From Alnus glutinosa (Eukaryota; Streptophyta; Magnoliopsida; Fagales; Betulaceae): a stretch of DNA of 64,000 nucleotides. Position numbers and translations under genes: made by a program. The notes under the pieces are model-generated. The model was not told the DNA's origin. It did no database searches and was given only the letters and a program-made list of their open reading frames with translations. Shown one piece after another: positions 11,382 to 20,865 of this stretch (its first letter is position 1; every line of letters starts with the position of its first letter). Location of the stretch: assembly GCF_958979055.1 (NCBI RefSeq), contig NC_084889.1, positions 15,206,761 through 15,270,760 on the forward strand. Reading direction: 5' to 3'.

Positions 11382-11548
11382 GTTTTTTTTTTTAAGAAGA
11401 CTCTACTTTGAGTCGTTTTGGTAAAACGACACTAACAAAAAACGACTCAAAAAGGCTGATTTTTTGTAGTGTACATAAATATTTTTTACATGTCTTAGTT
11501 TGACATTCTTCCCATTATGGTCGTCAATACAAAATCAAGACATGTAAT

Positions 11549-11723
11549 CAGGGACGGAGGGAGAGGGGGGTGGGGGGCATGCACCCCCCAATTTCCTGAA
11601 AATAAAAATTCTAAAAAATTAAAAAATATAAGGTAAAAATAAAAATTTAGCTTATTAGTCCCTACCCAAATTTTTTTTTTTGGCCATTGGCCCTTGCCCG
11701 TAAGAACTTCTGGCTCCGTCCTT
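11549..11723. mobile_element. 175-bp MITE, 9-bp duplication ACATGTAAT
   Basis: Ends CAGGGACGGAG and CTCCGTCCTT form an imperfect terminal inverted repeat, flanked by ACATGTAAT at 11540-11548 and 11724-11732. The empty site is in copy B near 51414 (ACATGTAATCTATG). A relative is at 45005-45163. The family resembles common plant hAT/Mutator-like miniature elements; the superfamily is undecided. Confidence 0.8.
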
Positions 11724-12089
11724 ACATGTAATCTATGATGGATGTACTTCCCATGTTCTTTCCTAGTTTTACAAGTATGAACCATGAACTAAATATCTAT
11801 TGCTCTAGCACTATAATCACTTATCTGAATTAGGAAGAAATGCCGGTTTAATAGAGAAAATTGGAATTCAAATGGAATGGTTATAGTGAATAAAGAAATG
11901 TGAAAAAAAAATATTTAAATGTTATAGTGATAGTGAATAGTTAAAATTGAGAGACTGCTGAAGGTGCTTTAAAAAAGTGACTCGCCAAAATTTAAAAAAA
12001 AAAAAGAAAAAGAAAAAGATTTTAGCTATTTTGGCTAGTAAAATTTGGTGAGGCTACTAAGAATACTCTTACATACCATTGGTTATCTA

Positions 12090-12900
12090 TCCTTGGATTT
12101 TTGGGTGAAAATAACAATAGCTCAATACTCCAAACAACACCTAGAAATGGGGTTGAATAGGAGTTCTAAAAAAAATACAAAATTTAAATATTGACAACCA
12201 CATAAACAATCACCAAATATTATGAAAGCAATAAAAAAAAAATCAACACAAGTAATTTGATGACAAAATGGAAACCTTTTGAAGAACTCTTCAAAAGTAA
12301 AACCACTTCGGAGCTGCCAAATTTGGGAAATCAACCCACTAAGAAGAATTAGGTTTACAAGTAATCACATTTACAAAACCTAATAATAGACTCTTTCTTA
12401 TACCGAAACAAGTGACCCACTTGCTTCCTACCGCAGTAACTTCAGAACTCTAAGCAACTCTTCTTCTTGATCTCCTTTATTGAACTCCAATAGGCTTCAA
12501 TTGTTGTTGAAGAACGGCTGTGGTTGACAACAAAAACTCTAAGAGAGATGAACAATAGAAAATAGAAAAACCTAAACTTTATCTCTTAGAACATGAAGAT
12601 TTTTTTTTTCTTTTTGTTGAAGTATTGCCTCCAATCCTTAGAAAAGTCGTGCTCCAAAAGCCTTTAAATATACTTGAAAAAGTAACAATAAAATCAAAAA
12701 GTTGGTGGTCGAAAAATTGTAAATTTCAGGGTCTCGTTTGCAATCTCGTAGGGATGTATTGTAGATGAGCTGTTTTGAAAAAGGCTCATCTACAATCCCG
12801 TAGAGACGCATTGCAGATGAGTTGTTATGCCAAAATCTCATCTGCAACCTCTTAGGGACGAGCTTGCAGTCGAGCAACACTGCCTAAGATTTTTGTCTTC
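12090..12900 (-). mobile_element. Copia-like LTR fragment (antisense), unit A
   Basis: Sequence such as ACACCTAGAAATGGGGTTGA, CACTTCGGAGC, and three copies of CTGCAATCTCGTAGGGACG-type words (about 12740-12860) is typical of antisense plant copia LTR sequence. Clean ends were not found. The same segment occurs at 51790-52870 in unit B, so it predates the duplication. No real gene was seen. Confidence 0.4.
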
Positions 12901-12976
12901 ACTACATGGCATTTTTTGACCCCCTAAAAAAAATACGCACTTAAACGAATGAGTTGCATTTCTCATTTAAAAAAAT

Positions 12977-13111
12977 GAGTAATGTTCAAATGAGGATTAG
13001 AGATCTCTTTGAGTCATTCTAAAAGTGATTTGACTTTTAAAATCACTATTAGATTTACTATGGATCAATATTAGATTAAGGAGGACTCTAATCCTCCATC
13101 TAGCATTACTC
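12977..13111. mobile_element. Palindromic MITE, internally deleted copy (unit A)
   Basis: It starts GAGTAATGTTC and ends AGCATTACTC as inverted ends, with GGATTAGAG/CTCTAATCC inside. The homologous copy at 52951-53131 is about 46 bp longer. Related elements lie at 22315-22480 and 46511-46679. Confidence 0.7.
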
Positions 13112-13264
13112 GTGAAAAAGTGCCATTTAATTTTAAATTCTGACCAACTAGTTTCCCAAAAGGATAAAATTATATATTTTTATTTGCAAGACAAATGTTT
13201 ATTTTTTATTTTTTATGAGCAAGTTTACATGGAAAAGGGGAAGGGGATGCAAGAGTAATACTTA

Positions 13265-13451
13265 CTAGAATTACTGCCCGCATCCGCAATCCACACAAGC
13301 GGATGTGGTTAACAAACATTGCTATCCGAATATGCTGATGCGGATAGCGATTTTAGGATATGAGGAATAACCGCATCCACATACCCTTTATATATCATGT
13401 ATATTTTATATATTTCTTGTGTGTGTGTGTGTGCATGTGTGTGTGTGTCTA

Positions 13452-13506
<55 letters not shown>

Positions 13507-13888
13507 TAATAGATTCATTAAAACAACGTCGTTTTGGATTAGGTATAGGTTATGTTTACATTTTTTTTGGTTGGGTGTGTTGCTTTTCATGTAATACTTA
13601 AGCAAAAAGGTAAAAATAATGTGAAATTAATATATTTTCAAAATACTAGGGCTTACAAAAATTTAAAACAATCTCAAAACACTAAAAATTGACCTAAATT
13701 ATTTTTAAAATTGTTTAAAATAGATCTTAATAGAGATTCAAATAAGACTCAAAAGTCGCATTACTTAATATGCAAATATCGGATAATAATCGCATTGAAT
13801 AACCGCAATAAATGCACGGATGCAATTAGTAAAAACATGATGCGGATACGGATATCTAAAAGTGACATCCGCATATACACCCCTAATA
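13265..13888. mobile_element. Probable non-autonomous hAT-like fragment (GCGGAT-rich)
   Basis: Both ends are rich in CCGCATCC/GCGGATGCGG words in opposite orientation, with a (GT)n(TA)n microsatellite in the middle. The homologue in unit B (53290-53851) lacks most of the TA run. No clean target duplication was found. Confidence 0.4.
13418..13503. repeat. Compound (GT)n-(TA)n microsatellite
   Basis: A run of GT from about 13418, then TCTATCTATATA and about 24 TA units. Unit B keeps a longer GT run and almost no TA run. Confidence 0.95.
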
Positions 13889-13892
13889 AAAG

Positions 13893-15374
13893 TGTAACAC
13901 CCCGATCTCATATGAAGAAGATAATGAGTAGCTCACATAGAGTGAGTGGTTTATAAAGATAATTATGAGTGCCAAGTCTCACATTGTCTATTTACTGGTT
14001 GAAATTGGGCGTCAGGAATTTAAGAAATGAAGTTTGTAACACTCTGGTTCCTATATGGTGAAAATAAAGAGTAGCCTACATAGAGTGAGTGGTTTATAAA
14101 GATAGTCATGAGTGATAAGTTTCACATTGCTTTGTTACTAAGTGAAATTGACTAGTCGTTTCGTGGTGATAGTGCAAATGTAATTAGCATTTTTCTTTAA
14201 GTCATTACAAATTGTACTAGAGCCACCTAGTAATGCGTAATCTAGTACTGTTAGCACCGCATGACTTGACTCTGACGAGGACGGTAGGGGTTTAAAGGAG
14301 GGAGAGTTTTTAACACTTAGGTCCCATATTGAGAAAATGAGTAGCCCACATAGAAAGTTGGTAGTTTATAAGAGATTCTTATAGATGCTAAGTCCCACAT
14401 TGGTTACTTATCAGATCAAATTGGGCTTTATAAGTGATTCTAGGAAAGCTCTAAATTGACTAGTTATTTTAGGGTGATAGCGAAAATCTGGCTAACACTT
14501 TTTCCTGGGTCATTACAAATGGTATCGGAGATAGCTTGTAACGCCAGGTCATGTGGTACTGGAGCACTGCATGACGTGACCCTAAAGAGGACACCAGGAG
14601 GTTAAGAGGGGGAGTTTGTAACACCCCAGCCCCATATGGAAAAGATAAGAAGTAGCCTACATAGAGTGAGTGGTTTAAAAAAATAATCATGAGTACTAAT
14701 TCCTATATTGCCTAGTTATTAGGTGAAACTGAGCATTATAAAGAATTTTTTGGAAGCTTCAAATTGACTAGTCATTTTGGGGTGATAGCGTAGATGTGGC
14801 TAGCGCTTTTTCCTAGGTCGTTACAAATGGTACTAGAGCCACCTAGTAATGCATCATTTGGTACTATCAACACCGCATGACATGGCCCTGACGAGTACGT
14901 CATGGGTTTAAAGGAGGGAGTTTGTAACCCACATAGAGAGTGTGTAGTTTATAAGAGATGTTTGTGGGTGCTAAGTCCCACATTGGTTACTTATTAGGTG
15001 AAACTAGGCTTTATAAGTGATTCTAGTAAAACTTCAAATTGACTAATCATTTTGGGGTGATAGCCCAGATCTGACTAGCGTTTTTCCCTACGTCGTTACA
15101 AATGGTATCAAAGACAGGTTGTAACACCAGGCCTTATGGTATTGGAGCACTGCATGACGTGGCCCTGACGAGGACGTTAGGAGTTTAAAAGCGGAAGTTT
15201 GTAACACCTCAGTCCCATATGGGAAGATAAAGAGTAGCCCATGTAGAGTGTGTGGTTTATAAAGATAATCATAAGTGATAAGTTCTACATTGCCTAGTTA
15301 TTATTTAAAACGGGCCTTATATAGAATTATATGGAAGTTCCAAATTGACTAGCGCTTTTTTCTGGGTCGTTACA
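13893..15374 (+). mobile_element. Tandem TRIM array, unit A: six short LTRs separated by PBS/PPT internal segments
   Basis: LTR-like units open TGTAACACCCC and close GTCGTTACA: about 13893-14030 (truncated), 14035-14209, 14309-14517, 14617-14824, 14923-15100 and 15200-15374. Between them lie ~100-bp segments that start TGGTATC or TGGTACTAGAGCC (primer-binding site for initiator Met-tRNA) and end in a purine tract such as AAAGGAGGGAG directly before the next TGTAAC. LTR, PBS, no coding sequence, PPT and LTR is the plan of a TRIM element, here chained head to tail. The same six-unit order recurs at 58915-60471. Confidence 0.75.
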
Positions 15375-15658
15375 TGAAGGGGATGCTCTCCATGTTGTAC
15401 ATGCATTGAGGAAGGAAGAAAAGAATTCGTGCATATATGGCCAGTTGATTGACAATGCCGGAGTTATGCTGAATAGTTTGAAGAATTAGAAGGTGACTCA
15501 TGTCATAAGGAAGGTAAATGGAATAGTTCATAGGCTTGCCAAAGAAGCACTTTCTCTTATGGGCAAATGAGTTCATATGGAGGAAGCCACTCATTATATC
15601 CTTGACATTGTAGCTACTAAATGCTGTAATTGAGTTCTTTCTCATTGATGAAAACATC
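15375..15658 (+). pseudogene. RNase H-like (RVT_3) domain relic, unit A
   Basis: The plus-strand frame reads DVLHVVHALRKEEKNSCIYG, then QLIDNAGVMLNSLKN, a TAG, KVTHVIRKVNGIVHRLAKEA, then LSLMGK, a stop and VHMEEATHYI. This is the C-terminal half of the plant RNase H-like domain (PF13456) found in LINE-derived and host proteins. The N-terminal catalytic part is missing, and the stop after SLKN replaces a normally conserved Trp. It directly follows the TRIM array. Copy C (60472-60757) shares the same stops, so it was already dead before duplication. A minus-strand open frame over the same bases is a shadow. Confidence 0.75.
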
Positions 15659-15946
15659 GCTAGACTGAATTAAAAAAAAAAAAAAAAAAGTACTCTCGTA
15701 ACAAATAAATTCAGTAGTAGGTAATTGTACTCATATAAGGCTAAAGTATATATACAACGATCGTTACATTGCAAACATCGAAGAATGGCTCCGTGACATA
15801 TATATGGACATCATGGATGGAATTATATCGTTTATGCTTCGAAAGAAATGATTAGACGAGGCGGCTAAAGCTTTGTAGAAAACAATTAATAGGCCATCTG
15901 TATATCATCCAAGCTCGTCTGATAAGAAAGAAGAAAAGATTCTATT

Positions 15947-15949
<3 letters not shown>

Positions 15950-16011
<62 letters not shown>
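15950..16011. repeat. (TA)n microsatellite
   Basis: About 31 TA units between the RNase H relic and the promoter side of the hormone-binding gene. Unit C has the same repeat at 62063-62112. Confidence 0.95.
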
Positions 16012-16016
<5 letters not shown>

Positions 16017-16033
16017 CCTTAATAGATGAATTA

Positions 16034-16470
16034 ATAGGGTCAAATTAGAGTAAGAGCCTAAGAGGTGGAGTTGGAATGGAATTCCAACTCATTAGGATTA
16101 GATTATTTAATATTAGGATTATAGTATATTTGAATTTGAATATTAGGTTTTATCACTTTAGACGTTATCTACTTGTATTTCTATTTAAAGGTTATTTGGT
16201 TGTTAATGAGAAAATGAGAATTAACATAGACTTTTGTCTTGTGGTTTAATGATAGGGTAAGATTAGGGTAAGAGCCTAAGAGGCGGAGTTGGAATGGAAT
16301 TCCAACTCATTAGGATTAGATTAGTTAATATTATGATTAAAGTATATTTGAATTTGAATATTATGTATTATCACTTTAGATGTTTTCTACTTCTATTTCT
16401 ATTTAAAGGCAATTTGGTTGTTAATGAGAAAATGAGAATTGATATAGACTTTTGTCTTATGGGTTGTTTC
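16034..16470 (+). repeat. 218-bp tandem duplication upstream of the hormone-binding gene
   Basis: Two copies (16034-16251, 16252-16470) start ATAGGGT, run through GTAAGAGCCTAAGAGG and AATGGAATTCCAACTC, and end at GACTTTTGTCTT. Unit C has a single copy (about 62130-62340), followed by a short repeat of TTCACTTGGGGTCTGTCTCC. The sequence resembles a copia LTR 3' part (CTATTTAAAGG as TATA-like box). It may act as promoter for the downstream gene, but that is inference. Confidence 0.7.
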
Positions 16471-16668
16471 CAGCTTTAATTGGATTCACTTGGGGTCTGT
16501 CTCCAGCCATTAATTGGAGTTCGTTATCAGTACATTTTCCCTTCCATTTTCACATTCCTCCATTGTTCATCCATTTCATTAGAAAGTACCTATCATGAAC
16601 CCTTATATTGTCCCTCATATATACCATATTACCCTTTGAAAACTTGCACTTGAGACTTGAGAGGAGCC

Positions 16669-17994
16669 ATGGTACAACAAGTACAAACCTCCCAAGCAAA
16701 AGTTGGTGTTGGGTTGGAGGTCCTCTGGAGAGCTTTGACAAAAGAATTGAGATCTGTGGCTCAAAAAGTTATCCCAAACTTAGTAAAGGATGTGGAATTG
16801 ATCGAAGGAGATGGTGGCCTTGGTTCAGTCTTGCTCTTCAAATTTCGCGATGGCCAGTCTATCTATTTTCATCATTAATTTTATTGATTATTTAATTGGC
16901 TTATATATATGAAGATAACCCCTTAATAAGGGAGACCATTTTGTTAATATTTTTACAGTCTCCCTTAATAAGGAAGAATCAACAAATGAAATATTTAACT
17001 GAAATGTGAGGTACATGATAGAGACACAGTTAGAACTCATGGCCTGAATTTTTTCTTATACTATGTTAAATCATCACTTTTCCTAAAAGCTTAAGCTAAT
17101 AGGGAATGATTGATTATTTAATTAATATTCTAATACTCCACCTCATGTGTGGGCTCAAACTCATCCTTAATAAGTGAGACCCAAAACGCAGATATTTAAT
17201 TGAAAGTTGGTTAAATTGTAGATAGTTTTAGAATTAAATTAAATAATTGAATTCATCCCTTCTTATAAGAAGATAGGAAATGATTGATTTAATTATTTAA
17301 TTAAGGACATAAATTTTATACAAACCATCCTTTAAAGGCAATATGTGTCATTTAAGCTATTAAAAAAAAAAAAACACGTGTTTCTTACATGCTAAATGAC
17401 ACATGTCACTTTTAGAGGCTTTTTGTTGGAAATTTATGTTAGTTAATTAATATCCTAATATTCTCATTCACGTGTAGGCTCAAGCTTATCCCCTTTAATA
17501 AGTGAGACCCAACATGTGTAATACTTAATTGAAATGAGGGATGAATTGTAAAAGTCAAAATTCGAACTCATGACCTCTAGCTTTGATACCATGCATATTA
17601 TATCTTATTAAAAAGTCAATACTACTTTTTAATAGTTATATTTGCTGTTAATTTAGACCTAATTAATTAACAAGATAAGTTAATAAATAAACAAGGTGGA
17701 GGAGGTGTATCAGCAATGGCATATCAGAAGGAGAAGATTGTGGAACTTGATGAGTCTCTGCATCAAATTACATTAGAAGTAATGGAAGGGGGGTATCTGA
17801 GTCTTGGTTTTGCTTCCTACAAGACAACTCTCATACTGACTGGAATTGGAGAGCAGGAGAGCTTGGTTGATGTCATAGTTTCATATCATCACTCTCAAAC
17901 AGATCAAGAAAGTGCCATGCCATCAAACACAGTGGGCTCAATGTTACATTTTATTAAGTGCTTAGAATCTTATTTCTTGAATGGTGCTTCCTAG
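16669..17994 (+). CDS. Phytohormone-binding protein (PR-10/Bet v 1 family), copy 1
   Basis: Exons 16669-16852 and 17696-17994 join in phase 1 to give 160 residues, the usual PR-10 length. Start MVQQVQTSQAKVGVGLEVLW; P-loop EGDGGLG at residues 46-52; then EKIVELDESLHQ, EGGYLSLGFASYKTT and C-terminus FIKCLESYFLNGAS. These match the legume cytokinin-specific/phytohormone-binding proteins, cytosolic Bet v 1 folds whose cavity binds cytokinin or gibberellin. The intron position (codon 62, phase 1) is the conserved PR-10 site. The intron is 843 bp and full of TRIM-like repeats. Oddity: the donor is GATG|GCCAGT, a GC donor, where copy 3 has GATG|GTCAGT. Unless GC is used, read-through stops after IYFHH. 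An upstream TTG in frame is not the start; the ATG at 16669 matches the family. A CATATATA box lies about 50 bp upstream of it. Confidence 0.85.
16905..17120 (-). mobile_element. TRIM-like element in the gene's intron (antisense)
   Basis: The motif order CTCCCTTAATAAG, AACTCATGGCCTG, then CTATGTTAAATCATCAC corresponds to an antisense PBS region (GATACCATGTTAAA in better copies). Similar copies follow at about 17130-17200 and 17400-17625 (GACCTCTAGCTTTGATACC), at 22660-22905, and in the copy 3 intron. Confidence 0.45.
17400..17625 (-). mobile_element. Second TRIM-like element in the intron (antisense)
   Basis: Contains GTGTAGGCTCAAGC, AATAAGTGAGACCCAACATG, and TCGAACTCATGACCTC before TTGATACCATGC, the reverse complement of a Met-tRNA type primer site. 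It ends about 70 bp before the splice acceptor. Confidence 0.45.
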
Positions 17995-18218
17995 ATTTTT
18001 CTTTTCTTTTCTTTTCTTTTAATGATTATAATCTAGGGTTGTGCTCTTAATTATGCTATAAGCCATGGGTGTAACAATCTCACACCTGAACAATTTCATA
18101 TTAATTATGATGATAATAATACATACATAAGTGAGGGAGAGAGAGAGAGAGAGAACAAGACCACCAGATATATGCTTTTAGAAAGGCTCTAGCTACACTG
18201 GAAATATCCAATAACAAC

Positions 18219-18221
<3 letters not shown>

Positions 18222-18287
<66 letters not shown>
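18222..18287. repeat. (TA)n microsatellite
   Basis: About 33 TA units in the 3' flank of the hormone-binding gene; a (GA)n run lies just upstream at 18136-18154. Confidence 0.95.
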
Positions 18288-18291
<4 letters not shown>

Positions 18292-18426
18292 TTTTATTGT
18301 GTTTACTACATCATCAAGTAAAGCAAATTCAAATATACAAATACAATATATCAAGTAATTCATTTAATAAAGAACTTATAGCAAATTTCAAAAGAAGACA
18401 TCATTTGTCAACTCCAAAATCTCCAA

Positions 18427-18615
18427 TTAGCAAAAGCTTGAACAAATAGTCACTGTAGAAAAGAACATGAATCCATAAATCTTTTGGTATAGTTTTATCC
18501 TAGTCCAAACTTGTAAACTTTTTTCCTTTTTGTAAAGCAAATAGGAATCAAATAAATTTAATGTCTTTGTCACGTGGAAAAATTCATGGACACCAATCCA
18601 TCGACCAAAGTTCAA
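18427..18615 (-). other. Exon-like 62-codon open frame of unknown origin, unit A
   Basis: The minus strand has a strong acceptor (TTGCTTTTTCCAG) immediately before LNFGRWIGVHEFFHVTKTLN, and the frame stays open to a stop 62 codons later. Two homologues (48044-48232, 54182-54370) are also open. Differences between the three are mostly amino-acid changing, which does not suggest selection on a protein. I do not recognise a family. It could be the last exon of a lost gene or chance. Confidence 0.3.
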
Positions 18616-18764
18616 CTGGAAAAAGCAACAAATGTGAATAAAGTATAAGAAAAATGTTCGTAGTGTAAAAATTTCTTGAAGAATACAATACCAGTTGTTA
18701 ATTATAATAAATTTTGAAGGATTATGATCTCGTCAAAATTGAAATATTTAGAGAAACCAACTCA

Positions 18765-19048
18765 GGGTGCATTTGAGATTGAGATTTCATAGACAAAAAA
18801 TACGATTTTAAATCAAATCATAGAAAATAAATCGTTTGGGAATTGCAAATTTGAAAACACAGAAAATTGTTTTTTCAAATCACAAGCAATGGGGCGCTTT
18901 TTTAAAACTCATAATTTTAAAGGCTAATCTCCGATTTTAAATGTCAGACTGTGATCTTGCCAAACACTTAATTGCATTTTTAAAAATTATTTTTTCAAAT
19001 CAAACATTTTAAAATCGTTATTTTAAAATCGCAAACCCAAACAGACTC
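18765..19048. mobile_element. MITE with GTTTGGG-type inverted ends, unit A
   Basis: Left end GGGTGCATTTGAGATTGAGA pairs with right end CGCAAACCCAAACAGACTC. The interior has TTTAAAATCG-type repeats. Copies lie at 48379-48696 and 54520-57364 (the latter split by a solo LTR). No clean target duplication was seen, so the superfamily is open. Confidence 0.65.
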
Positions 19049-19890
19049 TTAGTCATACAAGATAAAGAAATTTATTGGCCTATGTACAAACTAATAGCAA
19101 TTTTTAGGAATATTTGAATGCAAATAAATAGACAATTAATAAGGAAGTTGTTATTTGGATAAACTATATATATATTAAAAGAAGTAACCAATTATTTTGT
19201 TTTGACTTCTCCCGCTTGTTATTGTTGTTGGGAAGTATTTTGCCACAATTTTTTTTTTCTTTTTCATTTTTTTACAATAGCACGCGCTTATGCCATAATT
19301 GCTAGTTGGTGGGGAGACGTGTTGAAAATTTCTTTTAACTCCGCATAGTACGTGCCATAATTGTAGTGTTTAAAAAAGAGTTGAATAGTGTTAGTTGTCA
19401 GCTTTGGTTGGAGATGGAGAAAATAACATGAAGCTTTTCTTGGGTTTGCTTTGGTTCTTGGTTCTTTATTGGCCAGCTAAGATGTTGTAGATACTTTTTA
19501 TTTTTGGTTTTCTTTATTTTTAAAGGAATATTTATTTATTAGTTATCTATATTTTCAACTTTTGCAATTGGCAAGTAATATTTTATTACTAAAACGTCAC
19601 TTTAAATTAGTCATCATATATAAGGTGATCCATTGAAATAATAAGTAGAGAAATGCAAGACATCCTGACATTACAGTGGAGATTTAACATCTTCAAGCAC
19701 AATAGTTGCAATACAAGAAAAGCAGAAGCTGCGGAAGACACATGAAAAAAGTACAACTTGCTATTATGGTTGGGAGTTGATAAGCTACACAACCTGCAGT
19801 GCGATCTTATTGGCATACAAACTTAGATAAGCTACATATTACTTAGACACACTCATCAGACAGACTGCATGTATAGGACGATGGATTTGT

Positions 19891-20307
19891 CTAATTTTGT
19901 TTGGTTTCTGTCTCGCCAGCAGCACCGTGTCCTTGATGACCATGACCATGTCCATGGCCGTGGTGACCATGTCCATACCCGTGCTTATGGTCACCATGCT
20001 TGGCCTCCTCCACAGCGTCAGTTTGAACATTTTCCTCTATAAAATGACCAGTTGAAGAAGTTAAGGTGAAAGGTAATATTCAAACTACAAGAGAAAACAT
20101 CACTTACTTACCACACCGATTTTTCATTACTTTTGCAATCATATTTTTAAACTTTAGAAAGTGTCAATTTAGTGTATCCATCTTTCAAATTTTTTTTTTT
20201 TTTTTTTAATTTCATCATTCCATTAGAATTATAGGATTTTCTGTTAAATCTTATCAAAATTCTCAAAATGCCCCCCTCCTCCCCCCCCCCCCCCCCCCCC
20301 ACCCCCC

Positions 20308-20345
<38 letters not shown>

Positions 20346-20665
20346 AAATTTCAAAGATTTTTTTTTTCCAAATTTTGCTAAATCCTGAAATACTTAAATC
20401 CTTACAATTTTCTTTTTTGGGTAAAAAATTAGGGGTATTTGTGGATTTTTGACACCTTTTTTTGAAAAATTCTAACAGATTGGTGAAATTAGAAAATTGA
20501 TACACAAAATTGATACTTCTTAAAGTTTATGAATTTGATTGCAAAAATGTTAAAAAATTCTAACGGATCGGCCTCCGCTAGCTCACGAGCTGAGACATCG
20601 GAGGAGATAAGAAGCACAACAGCAAAGACAAGACCAAGGAGAAGAAAAGTCTTGGAGTAACCCAT
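19891..20665 (-). CDS. Glycine/histidine-rich secreted protein (GRP family, PF07172)
   Basis: Exon 1 starts at 20665 with MGYSKTFLLLGLVFAVVLLI then SSDVSARELAEA, the classic signal peptide and RELAE start of plant GRP/cold- and drought-regulated proteins. Exon 2 (20036-19891) reads ENVQTDAVEEAKHGDHKHG, then GH/HG repeats (HGHHGHGHGHGH) and ends GETETKQN. Such short proteins are secreted to the cell wall and often induced by cold, drought or ABA; the His-rich repeat could bind metals (inference). Splicing is unclear. The acceptor TATAG at 20037 is phase 1. The donor GTGAGC at 20586 fits (74 residues) but drops RELAE; the GT at 20564 keeps RELAEADP but shifts frame. A 4-bp disturbance (ATCC) just before that GT may have damaged the original donor. 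TATAAATA lies ~115 bp upstream. Another minus-strand frame through exon 2 is spurious. Confidence 0.75.
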
Positions 20666-20776
20666 TTTTCTGTTAACAAGGAAGAGGGATAGCAGAGAAT
20701 GTAGTTGGGAAACACACTCTAAGAAAGCTAAGACTCTGTCTTAGTGAAGGATGAGTTACTGCAATGTGGCTCTCCC

Positions 20777-20784
20777 TATTTATA
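20777..20784 (-). promoter_or_regulatory. TATA box of the glycine-rich protein gene
   Basis: TATAAATA on the minus strand within CTATAAATAGGG, about 115 bp upstream of the start codon, with a CT-rich (TC)n stretch just upstream at about 20790-20806. This is a canonical plant core promoter layout. Confidence 0.6.
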
Positions 20785-20865
20785 GACAAGTAAGAGAGAG
20801 AGAGAGCAAAAGTTAGTTGTTTTTTATGATACTGATAGCTAGGATCAGTGTGCCAAGTAAGCATT

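Larger units (their letters stand above)
1..11471. mobile_element. CACTA-type element, copy A (left end outside window), heavily nested
   Basis: The right end reads TTTTTTGTAGTG at 11471, followed by TAC at 11472-11474, and is preceded by GAGTCGTTTT/AAAACGACTC subterminal repeats. Positions 1-388 and 8780-10180 align end to end with 49380-51270, inside the complete duplicate at 48913-51341, whose left end CACTAC is in view. Copy A has been opened by a solo LTR (389-8779, itself holding a Pack-MULE) and by another solo LTR (10187-11381). It is non-autonomous: the only protein trace is a coiled-coil fragment on the minus strand. The flank beyond TAC matches that of copy B, so the insertion predates the segmental duplication. 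Confidence 0.8.

Noticed and set aside
15370..15657. 95-codon minus-strand open frame
   Set aside because: Shadow of the plus-strand RNase H-like relic; the plus-strand residues match a known domain whereas the minus-strand ones do not.
19839..20030. 63-codon minus-strand Met/Thr-rich frame (also 61410-61607, and plus-strand frames at 58170 and 61423)
   Set aside because: Alternative frames of the GGTCATGGTCAC repeat in the glycine-rich protein exon; the Gly/His frame is the one that matches the family and ends in a conserved C-terminus.
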